From contig NC_081543.1 in NCBI RefSeq assembly GCF_901000735.1, positions 15,341,574 to 15,405,573 on the forward strand: a DNA stretch of 64,000 nucleotides. The letters are read 5' to 3'. The stretch's first letter is position 1. Each line of letters begins with the position of its first letter. This DNA comes from Corylus avellana (taxonomy: Eukaryota; Streptophyta; Magnoliopsida; Fagales; Betulaceae). The notes below the pieces were generated by a model. It saw only the letters and a program-made list of their open reading frames with translations, was not told the origin of the DNA and made no database searches. Made by a program: the position numbers and the translations under genes. Below are positions 1 to 9,900 of the stretch, in pieces.

Positions 1-8
1 NNNNNNNN
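1..8. other. assembly gap (8 N)
   Basis: Run of N at the left edge of the window. Confidence 0.99.
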
Positions 9-286
9 ACGGTTCTCTTCTCCGGCAACCATACCAGGTATTTTTCACCACCTCTACTTTACACCCCGTTCCCCATTCCCATCAACACCCCAACCCCGAT
101 CACTTCCCCAACTTTTTTTTTTCTCATATTTCTGCAATTGTGGGTGTTCATCCACCCACATTGCTTTGTTGTGGTTGGATTTTGGTGTTTTTGCAGGGGG
201 TTTTGAGCGGAGTTGCTTTGTTTTGCAATTTTGGCTATCTCTAGTGCACACCAGGTGTTCGACAAAAGTTCCCAATCAAGCTCATC

Positions 287-1371
287 ATGCCAAGAACTCG
301 AGCTTCGTCCTCCCGAGGGTCCGATACCCAAGCCATTTCTCCCCAGCCCACTTTTGAGGAGCGGGAGCTGCTATTTGAGACCACCTTCGCCATTCGCGAA
401 GACTTTCAAAATCTTGAGGCTACTCAATGGGCGGTCGTCGAGTTCAAGCGACGGGGGCTCAAGAAGCTTTTCAAGCCAGTCACCCCTACTTCTTACAGAA
501 AATTGGTGATCAAGTTTTATGCCCACCTGTCTCATGACTGCAACAGGCTGCTTCCCTCTCTTCCAAAGTGCAATGCAAAGCTATTGACGTAACACGGGCC
601 GACATTGCTGCTGCCCTTCAATGCAAAGATGAGCACCCTCCAGAAGGCGCACAACTTGCTGAGCAACCAGCCAGATTCTACGTCGTGGAAATCATTGAGG
701 ACATGTGCGAAGGGATATATGCCGATGCCCATCATAATGCCGGCAGCCGATCCAAGCTACGTCAACGGCTTTGGTTTGTGGACTCCGTATTACACCGTAG
801 TGTTTTTCCCTTAGGGCACAAAACTCAAAGGCGGGATCAATTTCTTCAAGCACTCTACGCCTTCCATAAAGGTGCTTGGTACTCCATTCCCGACATAATT
901 TGGAACCAAATTCACAAATTTTGGAATGGGGTGCACGTTGGAGGAGAGGAGTCCACACATTCATGGGGGTTGCCTTTCCCATACTTAATCTCCTACATCC
1001 TCTTGAAGAAAGGTGTCAAGGGTACCGCAACTGATAAGCCAGTCACTACTACTCCCATATTTGGCATTTGCCAATGGAACAAGAGCCTCTCCCACATGCC
1101 CCGGGTACCTCCAGCACCAGGAGCTAGTGCGGAAGAGTATGAGGCCGAGCCGATGGCCGAAGATGAACCTGTAGTTGGGCCAGAGGCAGCTAAGGAGGAG
1201 GCCCCGACAATTTTTCGTGAAGCACGAAACCGCTCACTTAGTGAAGAAATAGCGGGCCTTCGAAGAGAGTTGATGGACAAACGCCTAGGCGCCTTAGAAG
1301 AATCGATGCAGTCCATTCTCAGCCGGTTGCCACCACCATCTACAGGAGCATCATCTTCAGGACAACAGTAA
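287..1371 (+). pseudogene. gag-like ORF1 of a plant LTR element ('putative plant transposon protein' type), frameshifted
   Basis: Two overlapping reading frames (287-592 and 568-1371) form one protein broken by a frameshift near position 570. The first frame starts MPRTRASSSRGS, a basic Ser/Arg-rich N-terminus. The second continues with a central block (YAFHKGAWYSIPDIIW, then WGLPFPYLI) and ends in an acidic, coiled-coil-like tail finishing GASSSGQQ. The same block recurs, more decayed, at 16149-16863, where it lies between LTR sequences, so this is a mobile-element protein and not a host gene. From family knowledge it resembles the domain found in ORF1 of plant Athila-like and non-autonomous LTR elements; its biochemical role (presumably structural, gag-like) is inferred. 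No protease, RT or integrase accompanies it. The start at 287 is chosen for the characteristic N-terminus. Confidence 0.6.
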
Positions 1372-1560
1372 GCAGGGACCACTGTCTAGCTGAAGAAGTT
1401 AAACTTAGCGCTCATGGAGGCATCCCATAGTTTACCCTTTTTATTTTGTTTAGTATGTTTTAAGTTAATCTTTTTATTTGTCTTTAGTTTTGTTTCTTTT
1501 TACTTGCTTTTGTGTTTTCTTATGGGAATGACCCCGTATTTACACACGGCCGGTGTTGAA
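1372..1560 (+). repeat. 3' untranslated and LTR-junction remnant of the first LTR element
   Basis: After the stop at 1371 comes GTTAAACTTAGCGCTCATGG, shared with the sequence after the homologous ORF at about 16890, then a T-rich stretch. At 1522-1546 the motif GGGAATGACCCCGTATTTAC matches the 3' part of the related LTRs (about 51630 and 19410). The intervening internal and LTR sequence is therefore deleted here. Confidence 0.45.
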
Positions 1561-1889
1561 TTGCAAGGTATCAATATATTTTCACTTAAAACTGAGAGGA
1601 ATTATTTTACGATTTCGATTTTATTTTGTTATATTTAACAGTGTAAAATCTTTCCATAAGGTATCAATATATTCATCATATAATATATATACACTATTAG
1701 ATCTATAAAATTTAATATGAATTATGAAATGGGAATTAACTCTTCAAATTAGTCCAAATGAAAACTTTATCCTCCAAATGTAACTCCTAACCAAATGGCA
1801 AATATATACAAATTAAAATCTTTCTTTAGGAGGATGGAATTCAAATAGAAGAATTTTTCCTTTTTTTTTTTTTAAATATATATATATAT
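1561..1889. other. AT-rich spacer, no gene seen
   Basis: Low-complexity AT-rich DNA with short TA runs and a poly-T tract at about 1858-1873. No open reading frame or recognisable repeat end is visible. Confidence 0.5.
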
Positions 1890-1890
1890 G

Positions 1891-1902
1891 GCTCTGATAC
1901 CA
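1891..1902 (-). other. tRNA-Met primer binding site of a pararetrovirus/retroelement (minus strand)
   Basis: The minus strand reads TGGTATCAGAGC, the 12-base sequence complementary to the 3' end of plant initiator tRNA-Met, used by Caulimoviridae and many copia elements to prime minus-strand DNA synthesis. It sits exactly where the capsid-like reading frame of the left pararetrovirus fragment stops matching its expected continuation, next to a TA/poly-T tract. Confidence 0.75.
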
Positions 1903-1904
1903 AC

Positions 1905-2487
1905 AACTCTTATGCATACTCTTACTACTAAGAGTACCAGAGAATCCAGTAGCAAGTAAATTCACAATATCAGCTTGACTTTTATTGTGGTTAGTGAGAT
2001 AGGCGTTAGCAACCATAGACATATGATTCATCTTATTAAGTAGTTCTTGCTCAGACAAACCATCAATATTCCATTCATACAACTTATCAGCAGAAACAGA
2101 GAATTGGGATTGGAGAAATCTTTCTTCACATTGTAAATCAGGAGGAGTAGGTTTTGGATAAAAAAATTTTCTCTGATTGAAAGATCTGGATCCGTCAAAG
2201 ATCCTTTGGAGTTTTGGCTCCATTTCAATCTTACCAAAGTTTTCTTCAAGAATTTTGATATCAGAATCAGTAGAATCATGAGAAATCTCAGAATCAGAAG
2301 AAGAAGAGGCTTTTTCAATAGCAAAATTCTGTCCAGAAGAACTGGCACGAGCAGCAGTCAACTCAGAAAGTAATTTGTTTACTTTCTCAAGGTTCATTTG
2401 AGAAGTAGTTTTCAAACCAGAAGATTTCTTCAAATCAGGAAGAGAAATCAGAGGTTTTTCAATCTTAGAAGGAGTGGAAGAAATTTT
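1905..2487 (-). pseudogene. endogenous pararetrovirus capsid region, N-terminal part, truncated
   Basis: The minus-strand frame 2433-1813 has a Ser-rich acidic stretch, then a block with the motifs LSEQELLNKMNHMSMVANAY and IVNLLATGFSGTL. These are characteristic of the capsid/gag segment of plant pararetrovirus-like polyproteins; the usual continuation into a Trp-rich 'KGWWD' block is missing. The frame runs into the primer-binding sequence at 1902-1891 and then into low complexity. It lies downstream of the movement-protein region on the same strand, matching the MP-CP order of florendoviruses. It is an old inactive copy: truncated and separated from upstream parts by stops and frameshifts. 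Confidence 0.6.
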
Positions 2488-3387
2488 TTAATTAGTAGAG
2501 GGAGAGGGAATTTTCTCTTCAATCCGATCTAATTGTTGTCCTATGATATGAAGAGAGTGAGAAACAAAATTATTTTGCTCGATAATTTTCCTATCGTTTT
2601 CAATAGGATCCTTATCGGGAGTTTTGAAAGGGGAACATTTAACAATAACTTTATTACAATCAAGAAGAGTATTTTCAAGAGGAGGACGAGAAGATTTGAC
2701 AACAGATTTATCTTCTTTAACAAAATTCTTTTTGACAACATTCAAAACATTATCGACAAGGAAATGTTTTTGAAGATAATCAAAAAATAAAATGTGTTTG
2801 GGACTCAATCATCATCTCAGTCCATTTGACTTTAATGAGATTTTGTTCCTTTTCCGAATATTTGGCACGGTAAGCATGCCACAAATCACGATTTTATTTT
2901 GAATTAAAACCTTGGACAAAGCTGGCCAATCAATAACAGAAAAGAAATCTTTAATGGGAGCAGTAATAACATTACACTGATGATGAGGATCAGTGGTAAG
3001 AGGAGCATCAAAATTAGAAGCAGAAGGAGAAGTAGATCCACCTTCATCATCCGTTGGGGGATGATTTCTAGTAGAATAAAAAGCAGAGGAAACTTGGGAA
3101 TCGGTAGAAATTCCTTTAAGTTTCAAATTAGGCTTAACAGCAGGATAAAGATGAGGAGGAACGTTTAGAGACTCATCCACATCCTTAAAACGACGTCGGA
3201 GTCCTTCTGTGGTCGTGGAACCAGTAAAAGAATTCCTTCGTTCGTTGACCAAAAGAGGTCGTTCAATTCTGCTAGAAAATCCTAAATCAGAAAAATTGAT
3301 TTTAACAGATCCATCCATGTATTGTTGGATGTAATCAAGATTAGAGGCATCATTCACTACTCGAGAAGGTTTTGTAACACCTTCCAA
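2488..3387 (-). pseudogene. endogenous pararetrovirus polyprotein, MP-CP linker with coiled coil (broken)
   Basis: Two minus-strand frames (3387-2812 and 2808-2488) follow the movement-protein frame. The first holds RRRFKDVDESLNVPPHLYP and a Ser/Thr-rich low-complexity segment. The second ends with a short heptad-like stretch (FVSHSLHIIGQQLDRIEEKI) typical of the spacer before the capsid domain in plant pararetrovirus-like polyproteins. Frame changes near 3400, 2810 and 2460 show decay. No function is known beyond linking movement protein and capsid; assignment rests on position and composition. Confidence 0.5.
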
Positions 3388-3417
3388 AAGCCACTCGTTG
3401 GGGAGGTCAATCTCATC

Positions 3418-4113
3418 TCAACGAATCATTTTTGGAGTTTTAATATTAGCATTATGAGTAGAACTTTGAATTAACAAAGTAGATTCACCTAGATTCTTGA
3501 TCACAGCTTGTGGATCTAGATTTGTTTTCATCAATTTGTAATAAATACGGTAGATGATAGCAAGAGGTCTGCTACCTTCTTCCATATTATAACCAAAAGT
3601 AAGAATATTCAGCGTTAAAACTTTAAGAATATGAACGTCATTCAAAGCAAGAGAAATATTAGGGAAAACATCAAAATGGACAGGGCCATTGAACAAAGAA
3701 GACTGAATCATACCAAGAATACTAGTATGAAAATCAACAAATCTAGCATCACGCAAACATAACAAAACAGAAGCATTGATACCAAGTCGAGTCAAAGGCT
3801 TGACTGCAACTTGAACAGATCCAATATGTAGAAATTTGTAACCTTTAGCAAGAGAATCATTAACAAATTTCTTAGTAAACAAGGTAATAGTTAGATTATT
3901 ACCTGAAATAGCAAAAGTTTGTTCAACAGTTTTAACAGAATATGAAATCTTAAAAGAAGATTTTAACCAAGAAGTAGTATAAACATCAGAAGCAGAAAGT
4001 TCAGGAATATTCCATTTATCAAATTTAAAATCATTATCACCTTCAATAGAAAATTGTTCAAAATTAAATTTGAAATTGATATTAATAGATTGAGTGTGAA
4101 GTTTAGAAATCCA
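3418..4113 (-). pseudogene. endogenous pararetrovirus movement-protein domain (florendovirus-like), degenerate
   Basis: A minus-strand frame is open from 4113 to the stop at 3418, about 231 codons with no in-frame ATG upstream of 3882, so its true start has been lost. It carries the signature of the Caulimoviridae movement-protein family (Pfam MP, PF01107): a beta-rich stretch with GYKFLHIGSVQVAVKPLTRL, then LLCLRDARF and NISLALNDVHILKVLTLNI. Such proteins form tubules through plasmodesmata in related viruses. Here it is the start of the ORF1 polyprotein, followed on the same strand by linker and capsid pieces. Its upstream end abuts the divergently oriented ORF2 fragment, so the leader and true 5' end of the viral genome are absent. 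Confidence 0.7.
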
Positions 4114-4343
4114 TTAGGTTTAGAGTTAGATTGTGATGAGAGTCCTATCCCCATTAGGACTTTATCTTGCTTAAATACCCCTATAACCATTATGTTTTCC
4201 CATAATTCATTATTCATTCCAATTCCTAGATCATGGCGCATATTATTATTATTTCTAATTTAAAACACTGCATCAAAATGAATTTGACATTATTTTGCAT
4301 GTTTTTAACTATTTCTTTCCTTCTGAATTTTTGCAGTGCCAAA

Positions 4344-5597
4344 ATGGCAAGCAAAATGGATAAAGAAAAGTTGATTGATTCTAAGGCTCTGACCTTGAAA
4401 CCAGAGTCTAATGTTGTTCCTTCTCTCCCTATTTCTTCAATTGCTATTACAAACAGATTTTCTCCCTTTAATCCTGGTTCCCAGGTCTCTTATTCTAGTA
4501 CCCTTGCTTCTCCCTATAATCCTTTTGCTGATAATTCCAGAAGTCCCCAAGCTCCGTTTGTTAGGTATGATAAAACGTTTGCCTATGCAACTCTTCCTTA
4601 TTCCCAGAATCTATTTTTTGTTGAAATAAATCGATCATCTGCTTCTAAATCTGCCGGAGATATTGCCCTCTCCTATTTTCCTCCTAATTTTCACTGGATT
4701 CCTGAACATCCACAAAAGAATTTAGCATTTTATTCTAGTATTTTAAAACAGACTGACTCTGTCTATTTTAAGACTATTTATGATAAACTTAATCCTCATA
4801 AAATGCTTTTTCATAGTGTTTATTTCAAATGAATCATTTCTGAAAAGGAATGGGGAAACCACCCATCTGCTCCAAAATCCCTTAACGGATTTAACATTCC
4901 TTTTACTTATTATGATTATGTTGAAGCCTGGTTTAAATTTTTACTTTACCAAACCTCAAATTTTGAACATTCCTGGTTTATTAACTTTCATAAAAATTTA
5001 TATGGTATTCTCCCTCTCTGGTTCTCCAGATGGTGGATGCAATTTGGCATTCCTCCTGAAATCCTCCCTCTCCAATTAATTGAAGCCTTCCAAAATTTTA
5101 GAGTTGCTTATAAAGTTGATGCTTATGGTTCAAAGTTCCCCCCTATGTTGCACTTTGTTAAGAAATTCAAAATTTCTTGGATTCTAAAATGGCAATATAT
5201 CCTTTCAGAAGACAAAACTCAACGACATTGGTATGCCAAATAGTGGGATAAATGCTCACTAGTTGACTCCATTGTCATTTCGGTTAAAGAATTAGTTCAA
5301 GCCCCCAAGGCTTCTATCTTGCCCAAGAATAAATCCCCTCTCTTGATTACTCCCAGTACTTTCACTTCTTCCCCAACGGAAGAAAAGACCAAATCTCCTG
5401 ATTCTTCCCCCACTACTTCTTCCAGTTCTTCCAAGAAGAAAGAAAAGATCAAAGCTCTCATTGTTGCCCTTGAAGATGATTCTGATAACGACGATGAAGA
5501 AGAAAAATCTGCATCGTCTCAAAGTCCTGTTCAAATTCCCCCATACTTTGAAGATTCCCAAGGTTATTATCCCTACCCAGGGATAGAAGATTTATGA
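4344..5597 (+). pseudogene. endogenous pararetrovirus ORF2-like protein of unknown function, two in-frame stops
   Basis: One continuous 418-codon frame from ATG 4344 to the TGA ending at 5597, interrupted by in-frame TGA (4830-4832) and TAG (5241-5243). Homologous frames follow RNase H in the copies at 27.8-28.9 and 35.2-36.5 kb, so this is the gene after the polyprotein. Recognisable blocks shared by all three are ENLFFVE, a YFPPNFHWIP-type motif, YYDYVEAWFKFLLYQ, LPLWFSRWW and FKISWILKW. The C-terminus is Ser/Asp/Glu-rich. Florendoviruses are known to have a second ORF of unknown function, and I assign no activity. The upstream bases TTTTTGCAG resemble a splice acceptor or conserved leader. 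This copy is clearly diverged from the other two. Confidence 0.65.
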
Positions 5598-6393
5598 TGT
5601 TTTGGCCTCATAACGGCTTCTCAGATTTCAGAATAGCCTCATAACGGCTGGTTTATTGTTCAAATTTGCAGACTGGCTCATAACGGCTGGTTTCACCCTT
5701 CTCCAAAGAATCTACTCAAGATTTCTTCCGAATTACTGTTCATCACTATTTAAAGTTACTGTTCAAAACTAATGTTCACTTTTACTGTTCATTGGCACGG
5801 ACGACACTGTGCAGGATTACTGTTCACACTCACTGTTCATGTTTTGTGTACCGACACTACAGTGCCGACAACACTATTTCAGATTGAAGACTTTTACGGT
5901 TCTAGATTGGCACCAAACGTGCTTTCTACTGTTTACTTTTGACCGCGGACTACACAGTACTGCGGAATCTGCTTTTTACTATTTGCTTCATGATTGTATT
6001 TTTTTTTATTCATTGTAATTTGCCTATATAACGGGCTCCCCCTCCCCATTGTAAGGCAGAGGCATTTTACCAGAGACTTTCATCTACTGAAGCTCTTTGC
6101 TCTCTAGCCATTCCCCTGTTTTCTTATTTCGATTTTCTTCTTGTATATCCCCTACCTCTATCACTTACTTCTGTAAGTTCTATCACTTACTTTTGTAAGA
6201 TATTTTTAATCTCAAGTTTTGATTTCAGCTTCTCAATTGTTTCTAATTTCAGTTCTTTAATTTCATTATACTATTGTCATTACCACCTCATGGCTGGTTT
6301 TACTGCTTTGTTTTAAATTATTTTCTGCATTAACTCTCACCTTCCCTTACTCCCTGCATCCTTATGCATACTGCGCTTCCTCCCCTCCGTTGT
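5598..6393 (+). promoter_or_regulatory. pararetrovirus intergenic/promoter region with TATA box and repeated motifs
   Basis: About 800 bp between the ORF2 stop and the primer site. It contains three copies of a 12-mer core (CTCATAACGGCT at about 5608, 5639 and 5670), at least five copies of ACTGTTCA between 5735 and 5840, and a TATA box TATATAA at 6025-6031 within GCCTATATAACGGG, followed by a CT-rich leader. The layout (ORF2, enhancer-like repeats, TATA, leader, tRNA-Met site) matches the large intergenic region that drives the genomic RNA in Caulimoviridae. Whether it is still active cannot be told from sequence. Confidence 0.6.
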
Positions 6394-6405
6394 TGGTATC
6401 AGAGC
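6394..6405 (+). other. tRNA-Met primer binding site (plus strand)
   Basis: TGGTATCAGAGC, preceded by TTGT and followed by CAT. It matches the 3' end of plant initiator tRNA-Met and lies about 365 bp downstream of the TATA box, as expected for the start of minus-strand synthesis on a pararetroviral RNA. Confidence 0.8.
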
Positions 6406-6823
6406 CATAAGAGTTCTGGTCTCTTTGCTGCCTTGATGTACACCCTGCTCCCTCTTGATCCCCCTGAGTATCGTCTTGTTGGTATCCTTTTTATTTACTC
6501 CCTGTTAACCTTTCTCTGTGTTGAGCTCCTAGTTGTCGAACGGTAGTCCACCACCCCGTCAGGACAGTTTGTAAGGAACGGTAGTCCACCACCCTGTCAT
6601 TACAGCTTGCGTAGTCTGTAAGTCCCGTTGAGAAGCCTGGGTTGGCGTGTTAAGGGCATGTAGTAGGGACTGTGAGTTAGGCCAAGGGTATGTGTGGATA
6701 GTTTTGCGTCTAGGAAGGACATGCTTAGGAAGTTTACCTTGTGAGTCAGTACCTAGGATGATTCTGTAAGACTTTACCCAGTGAGTGATTTTGTGTGTAG
6801 TTTGTGTGTCAAAATGTAGAGAT

Positions 6824-6825
<2 letters not shown>
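6406..6825 (+). repeat. pararetrovirus leader remnant with a duplicated 38-bp block
   Basis: Sequence after the primer site carries two copies of ACGGTAGTCCACCACCC (about 6540 and 6579), then G-rich leader-like DNA with no coding frame. It ends in a TA microsatellite. The expected movement-protein start does not follow, so the viral sequence stops here. Confidence 0.4.

Positions 6826-6859
<34 letters not shown>
6826..6859. repeat. (TA)n microsatellite
   Basis: Uninterrupted TA dinucleotides of about 34 bp at the right border of the pararetrovirus fragment. Confidence 0.9.
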
Positions 6860-6860
<1 letters not shown>

Positions 6861-6989
6861 AAACAACTGTACATGTGGAATAAGTGAAAGGCAGAGCTTT
6901 TATTTTACGGTTAAAATGTTATTTTGTCATATTTAACGGTACATATTGTGTCACTTTATTTGAAAATTTTAAATAATGCAGTGATATAT

Positions 6990-9900
6990 ACACAATTTTA
7001 GTAGACGCTATTGGGCAGCAATTTTTTTATTTTTTTTTATATTTTTTTCTACCTAATTATTTAAGTATTAGCGTCCACTTTGAAAGTAGATGCTAATAAT
7101 GAGTCTTCAACGTCCACTTTTAGTCGACCCTATTGGTCAGCAATTTTCTTTTATTACTTATTTTTTCATTTTCTACCTACTCTTTAGGGTCCACTAAAGT
7201 CGACCCTAATGCTTAAGTATTAGCATCCACTTTCAAAGTGGACGCTAATAATGGGTCTTCAGCGTCCACTTTCAGTTGACCCTAATGGTCAGCAATTTTA
7301 ATTTTTTATTTTTCTACCCAATCTTTAGGGTCCACTAAACTCGACCCTAACGCTTAAGTATAAGCGTCCACTTTCTAATAATGAGTCTTCAGCGTCCACT
7401 TTTAGTCAACCTTATTGGTCAGCAATTTTATTATTTTTATTTATTTTTTCTTTTTCTACCTACTCTTTAGGGTCCACTAAAGTCGACCCTAATGCTTAAG
7501 TATTAGCATCCACTTTTAGTCGACCCTATTGGTCAGCAATTTAATTTTTTTATTTTTTTATTTTATTTTTCTACCTAATCTTTAGGATTCACTAAAGTCG
7601 ACCCTAATGTTTAAGTATTAGCGTCCACTTTCAAAATGGAAGCTAATAATTGGTCTTCAGCGTCCACTTTTAGTCGACACTATTAGTCAGCAATTTTTAT
7701 TTTTTTTATTTTTTTTCATTTTTCTACCTAATCTTTAGGGTCCACTAAAGTCGACCCCAATGCTTAAGTATTAGCGTCCACTTTCAAAGTGGACGCAAAT
7801 AATTGGTCTTCAGCATCCAATTTTCGTCGTTCCTATTGGTCAGCAATTTTGTTTTTTTTTGTTTTACCTACTCTTTAAGGTCCACTAAAGTCGACCCTAA
7901 TGTTTAAGTATTAGTGTCCACTTTCAAGGTGGACACTATAAATGGGTCTTTAGCGTCCACTTTTAGTCGACCTGATTGGTCAGCAATTTTATTTTTTTAT
8001 TTTTTATTTTTATTTTTCTACCTACTCTTTAGGGTCCACTAAAGTCGACCCCAATGCTTAAGTATTAGCGTCCACTTTGAAAGTGGACGCTAATAATGGG
8101 TCTTAAGCGTCTACTTTAAGTCGACCCTATTGGTCAGCTATTTTATTTTTTTATTTTTTTTTTATTTGTCTACCTAAGCTTTAGGGTCTAGTAAAGTCGA
8201 CCCTAATGCTTAAGTATTAGTGTCTACTTTCAAAGTTGACGCTAATAATGGGTCTTCAGCGTCCACTTTCAGTTGACCCTATTAGTCAGCTATTTTATTT
8301 TTTTATTTTATTTTTATTTGTCTACCTAAGCTTTAGGGTCTAGTAAAGTCGACCCTAATGCTNNNNNNNNNNNNNNNNNNNNATTTTTTTATTTTATTTT
8401 TATTTGTCTACCTAAGCTTTAGGGTCTAGTAAAGTCGACCCTAATGCTTAAGTATTAGTGTCTACTTTCAAAGTTGACGCTAATAATGGGTCTTCAGCGT
8501 CCACTTTCAGTTGACCCTATTAGTCAGCTATTTTATTTTTTTATTTTATTTTTATTTGTCTACCTAAGCTTTAGGGTCTAGTAAAGTCGACCCTAATGCT
8601 TAAGTATTAGTGTCTACTTTCAAAGTTGACGCTAATAATGGGTCTTCAGCGTCCACTTTCAGTTGACCCTAATAGTCAGCAATTTTATTTTTTTATTTTT
8701 CTACCTAATCTTTATGGTCCACTAAAGTCGACCCTAATGCTTAAGTATTAGAGTCCACTTTCAGTCGACCCTATTGGTCAGCAATTTTATTTTTTTATTT
8801 TTTATTTTATTTTTCTACCTACTCTTTAAGGTCCACTAAAGCCGACCCCAATGCTTAAGTATTAGCGTCCACTTTCAAAGTGGACACTAATAATGGGTCT
8901 TCAGCGTCCACTTTAAGTCGACCCTATTGGTCAGCAATGTAAATTTTTTTATTTTTTTTTTATTTTTCTACCTAAGCTTTAGGGTCTAGTAAAGTCGACC
9001 CTAATGCTTAAGTATTAGTGTCTACTTTCAAAGTTGACGCTAATAATAGGTCTTCAGCGTCCACTTTCAGTTGACCCTATTAGTCAGCAATTTTATTTTT
9101 TTATTTTTCTACCTAATCTTTAGGGTCCACTAAAGTCGACCCTAATGCTTAACTATTAGCGTCCACTTTCAGTCGACCCTATTGGTCAGCAATTTTATTT
9201 TTTTATTTTTTATTTTATTTTTCTACCTACTCTTTAAGGTCCACTAAAGCCGACCCATATGCTTAAGTATTAGAAAGTGGACGCAAATAATTGGTCTTCA
9301 GCGTCCAATTTTCGTCGTTCCTATTAGTCGGCAATTTTTTTTTTTTTTTTTTACCTACTCTTTAAGGTCCACTAAAGTCGACCCTAATGTATAAGTATTA
9401 GCGTCCACTTTCAAGGTGGACACTATAAATGGGTCTTTAGCGTCCACTTTCAGTCGACCCTATTGGTCAGCAATTTTATTTTTTTATTTTTTATTTTTAT
9501 TTTTATACTTACTCTCTAGGGTCCACTAAAGTCGACCCCAATGTTTAAGTATTATCGTCCACTTTCAAAGTGGATGCTAATAATGGGTCTTAAGCGTCTA
9601 CTTTTAGTCGACTTTATTGGTCAGCTATTTTATTTTTTTATTTTATTTTTATTTTTCTACCTAAGCTTTAGGGTCTAGTAAAGTCGACCCTAATGCTTAA
9701 GTATTAGCGTCTACTTTCAAAGTTGACGCTAATAATGGGTCTTCGGCGTCCACTTTCAGTTGACCCTATTAGTCAGCAATTTTATTTTTTTATTTTTCTA
9801 CCTAATCTTTATGGTCCACTAAAGTCGACCCTAATGCTTAAGTATTAGCGTCCACTTTCAACCGACCCTATTGGTCAGCAATTTTATTTTTTTATTTTTT

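Noticed and set aside
1414..1638. Small hydrophobic ORF after the first gag-like gene
   Set aside because: T-rich non-coding 3' region of the LTR element.
4233..4343. Signal-peptide-like N-terminus in front of the pararetrovirus ORF2
   Set aside because: The hydrophobic stretch lies in AT-rich upstream DNA; the homologous copies start at the ATG equivalent to 4344.
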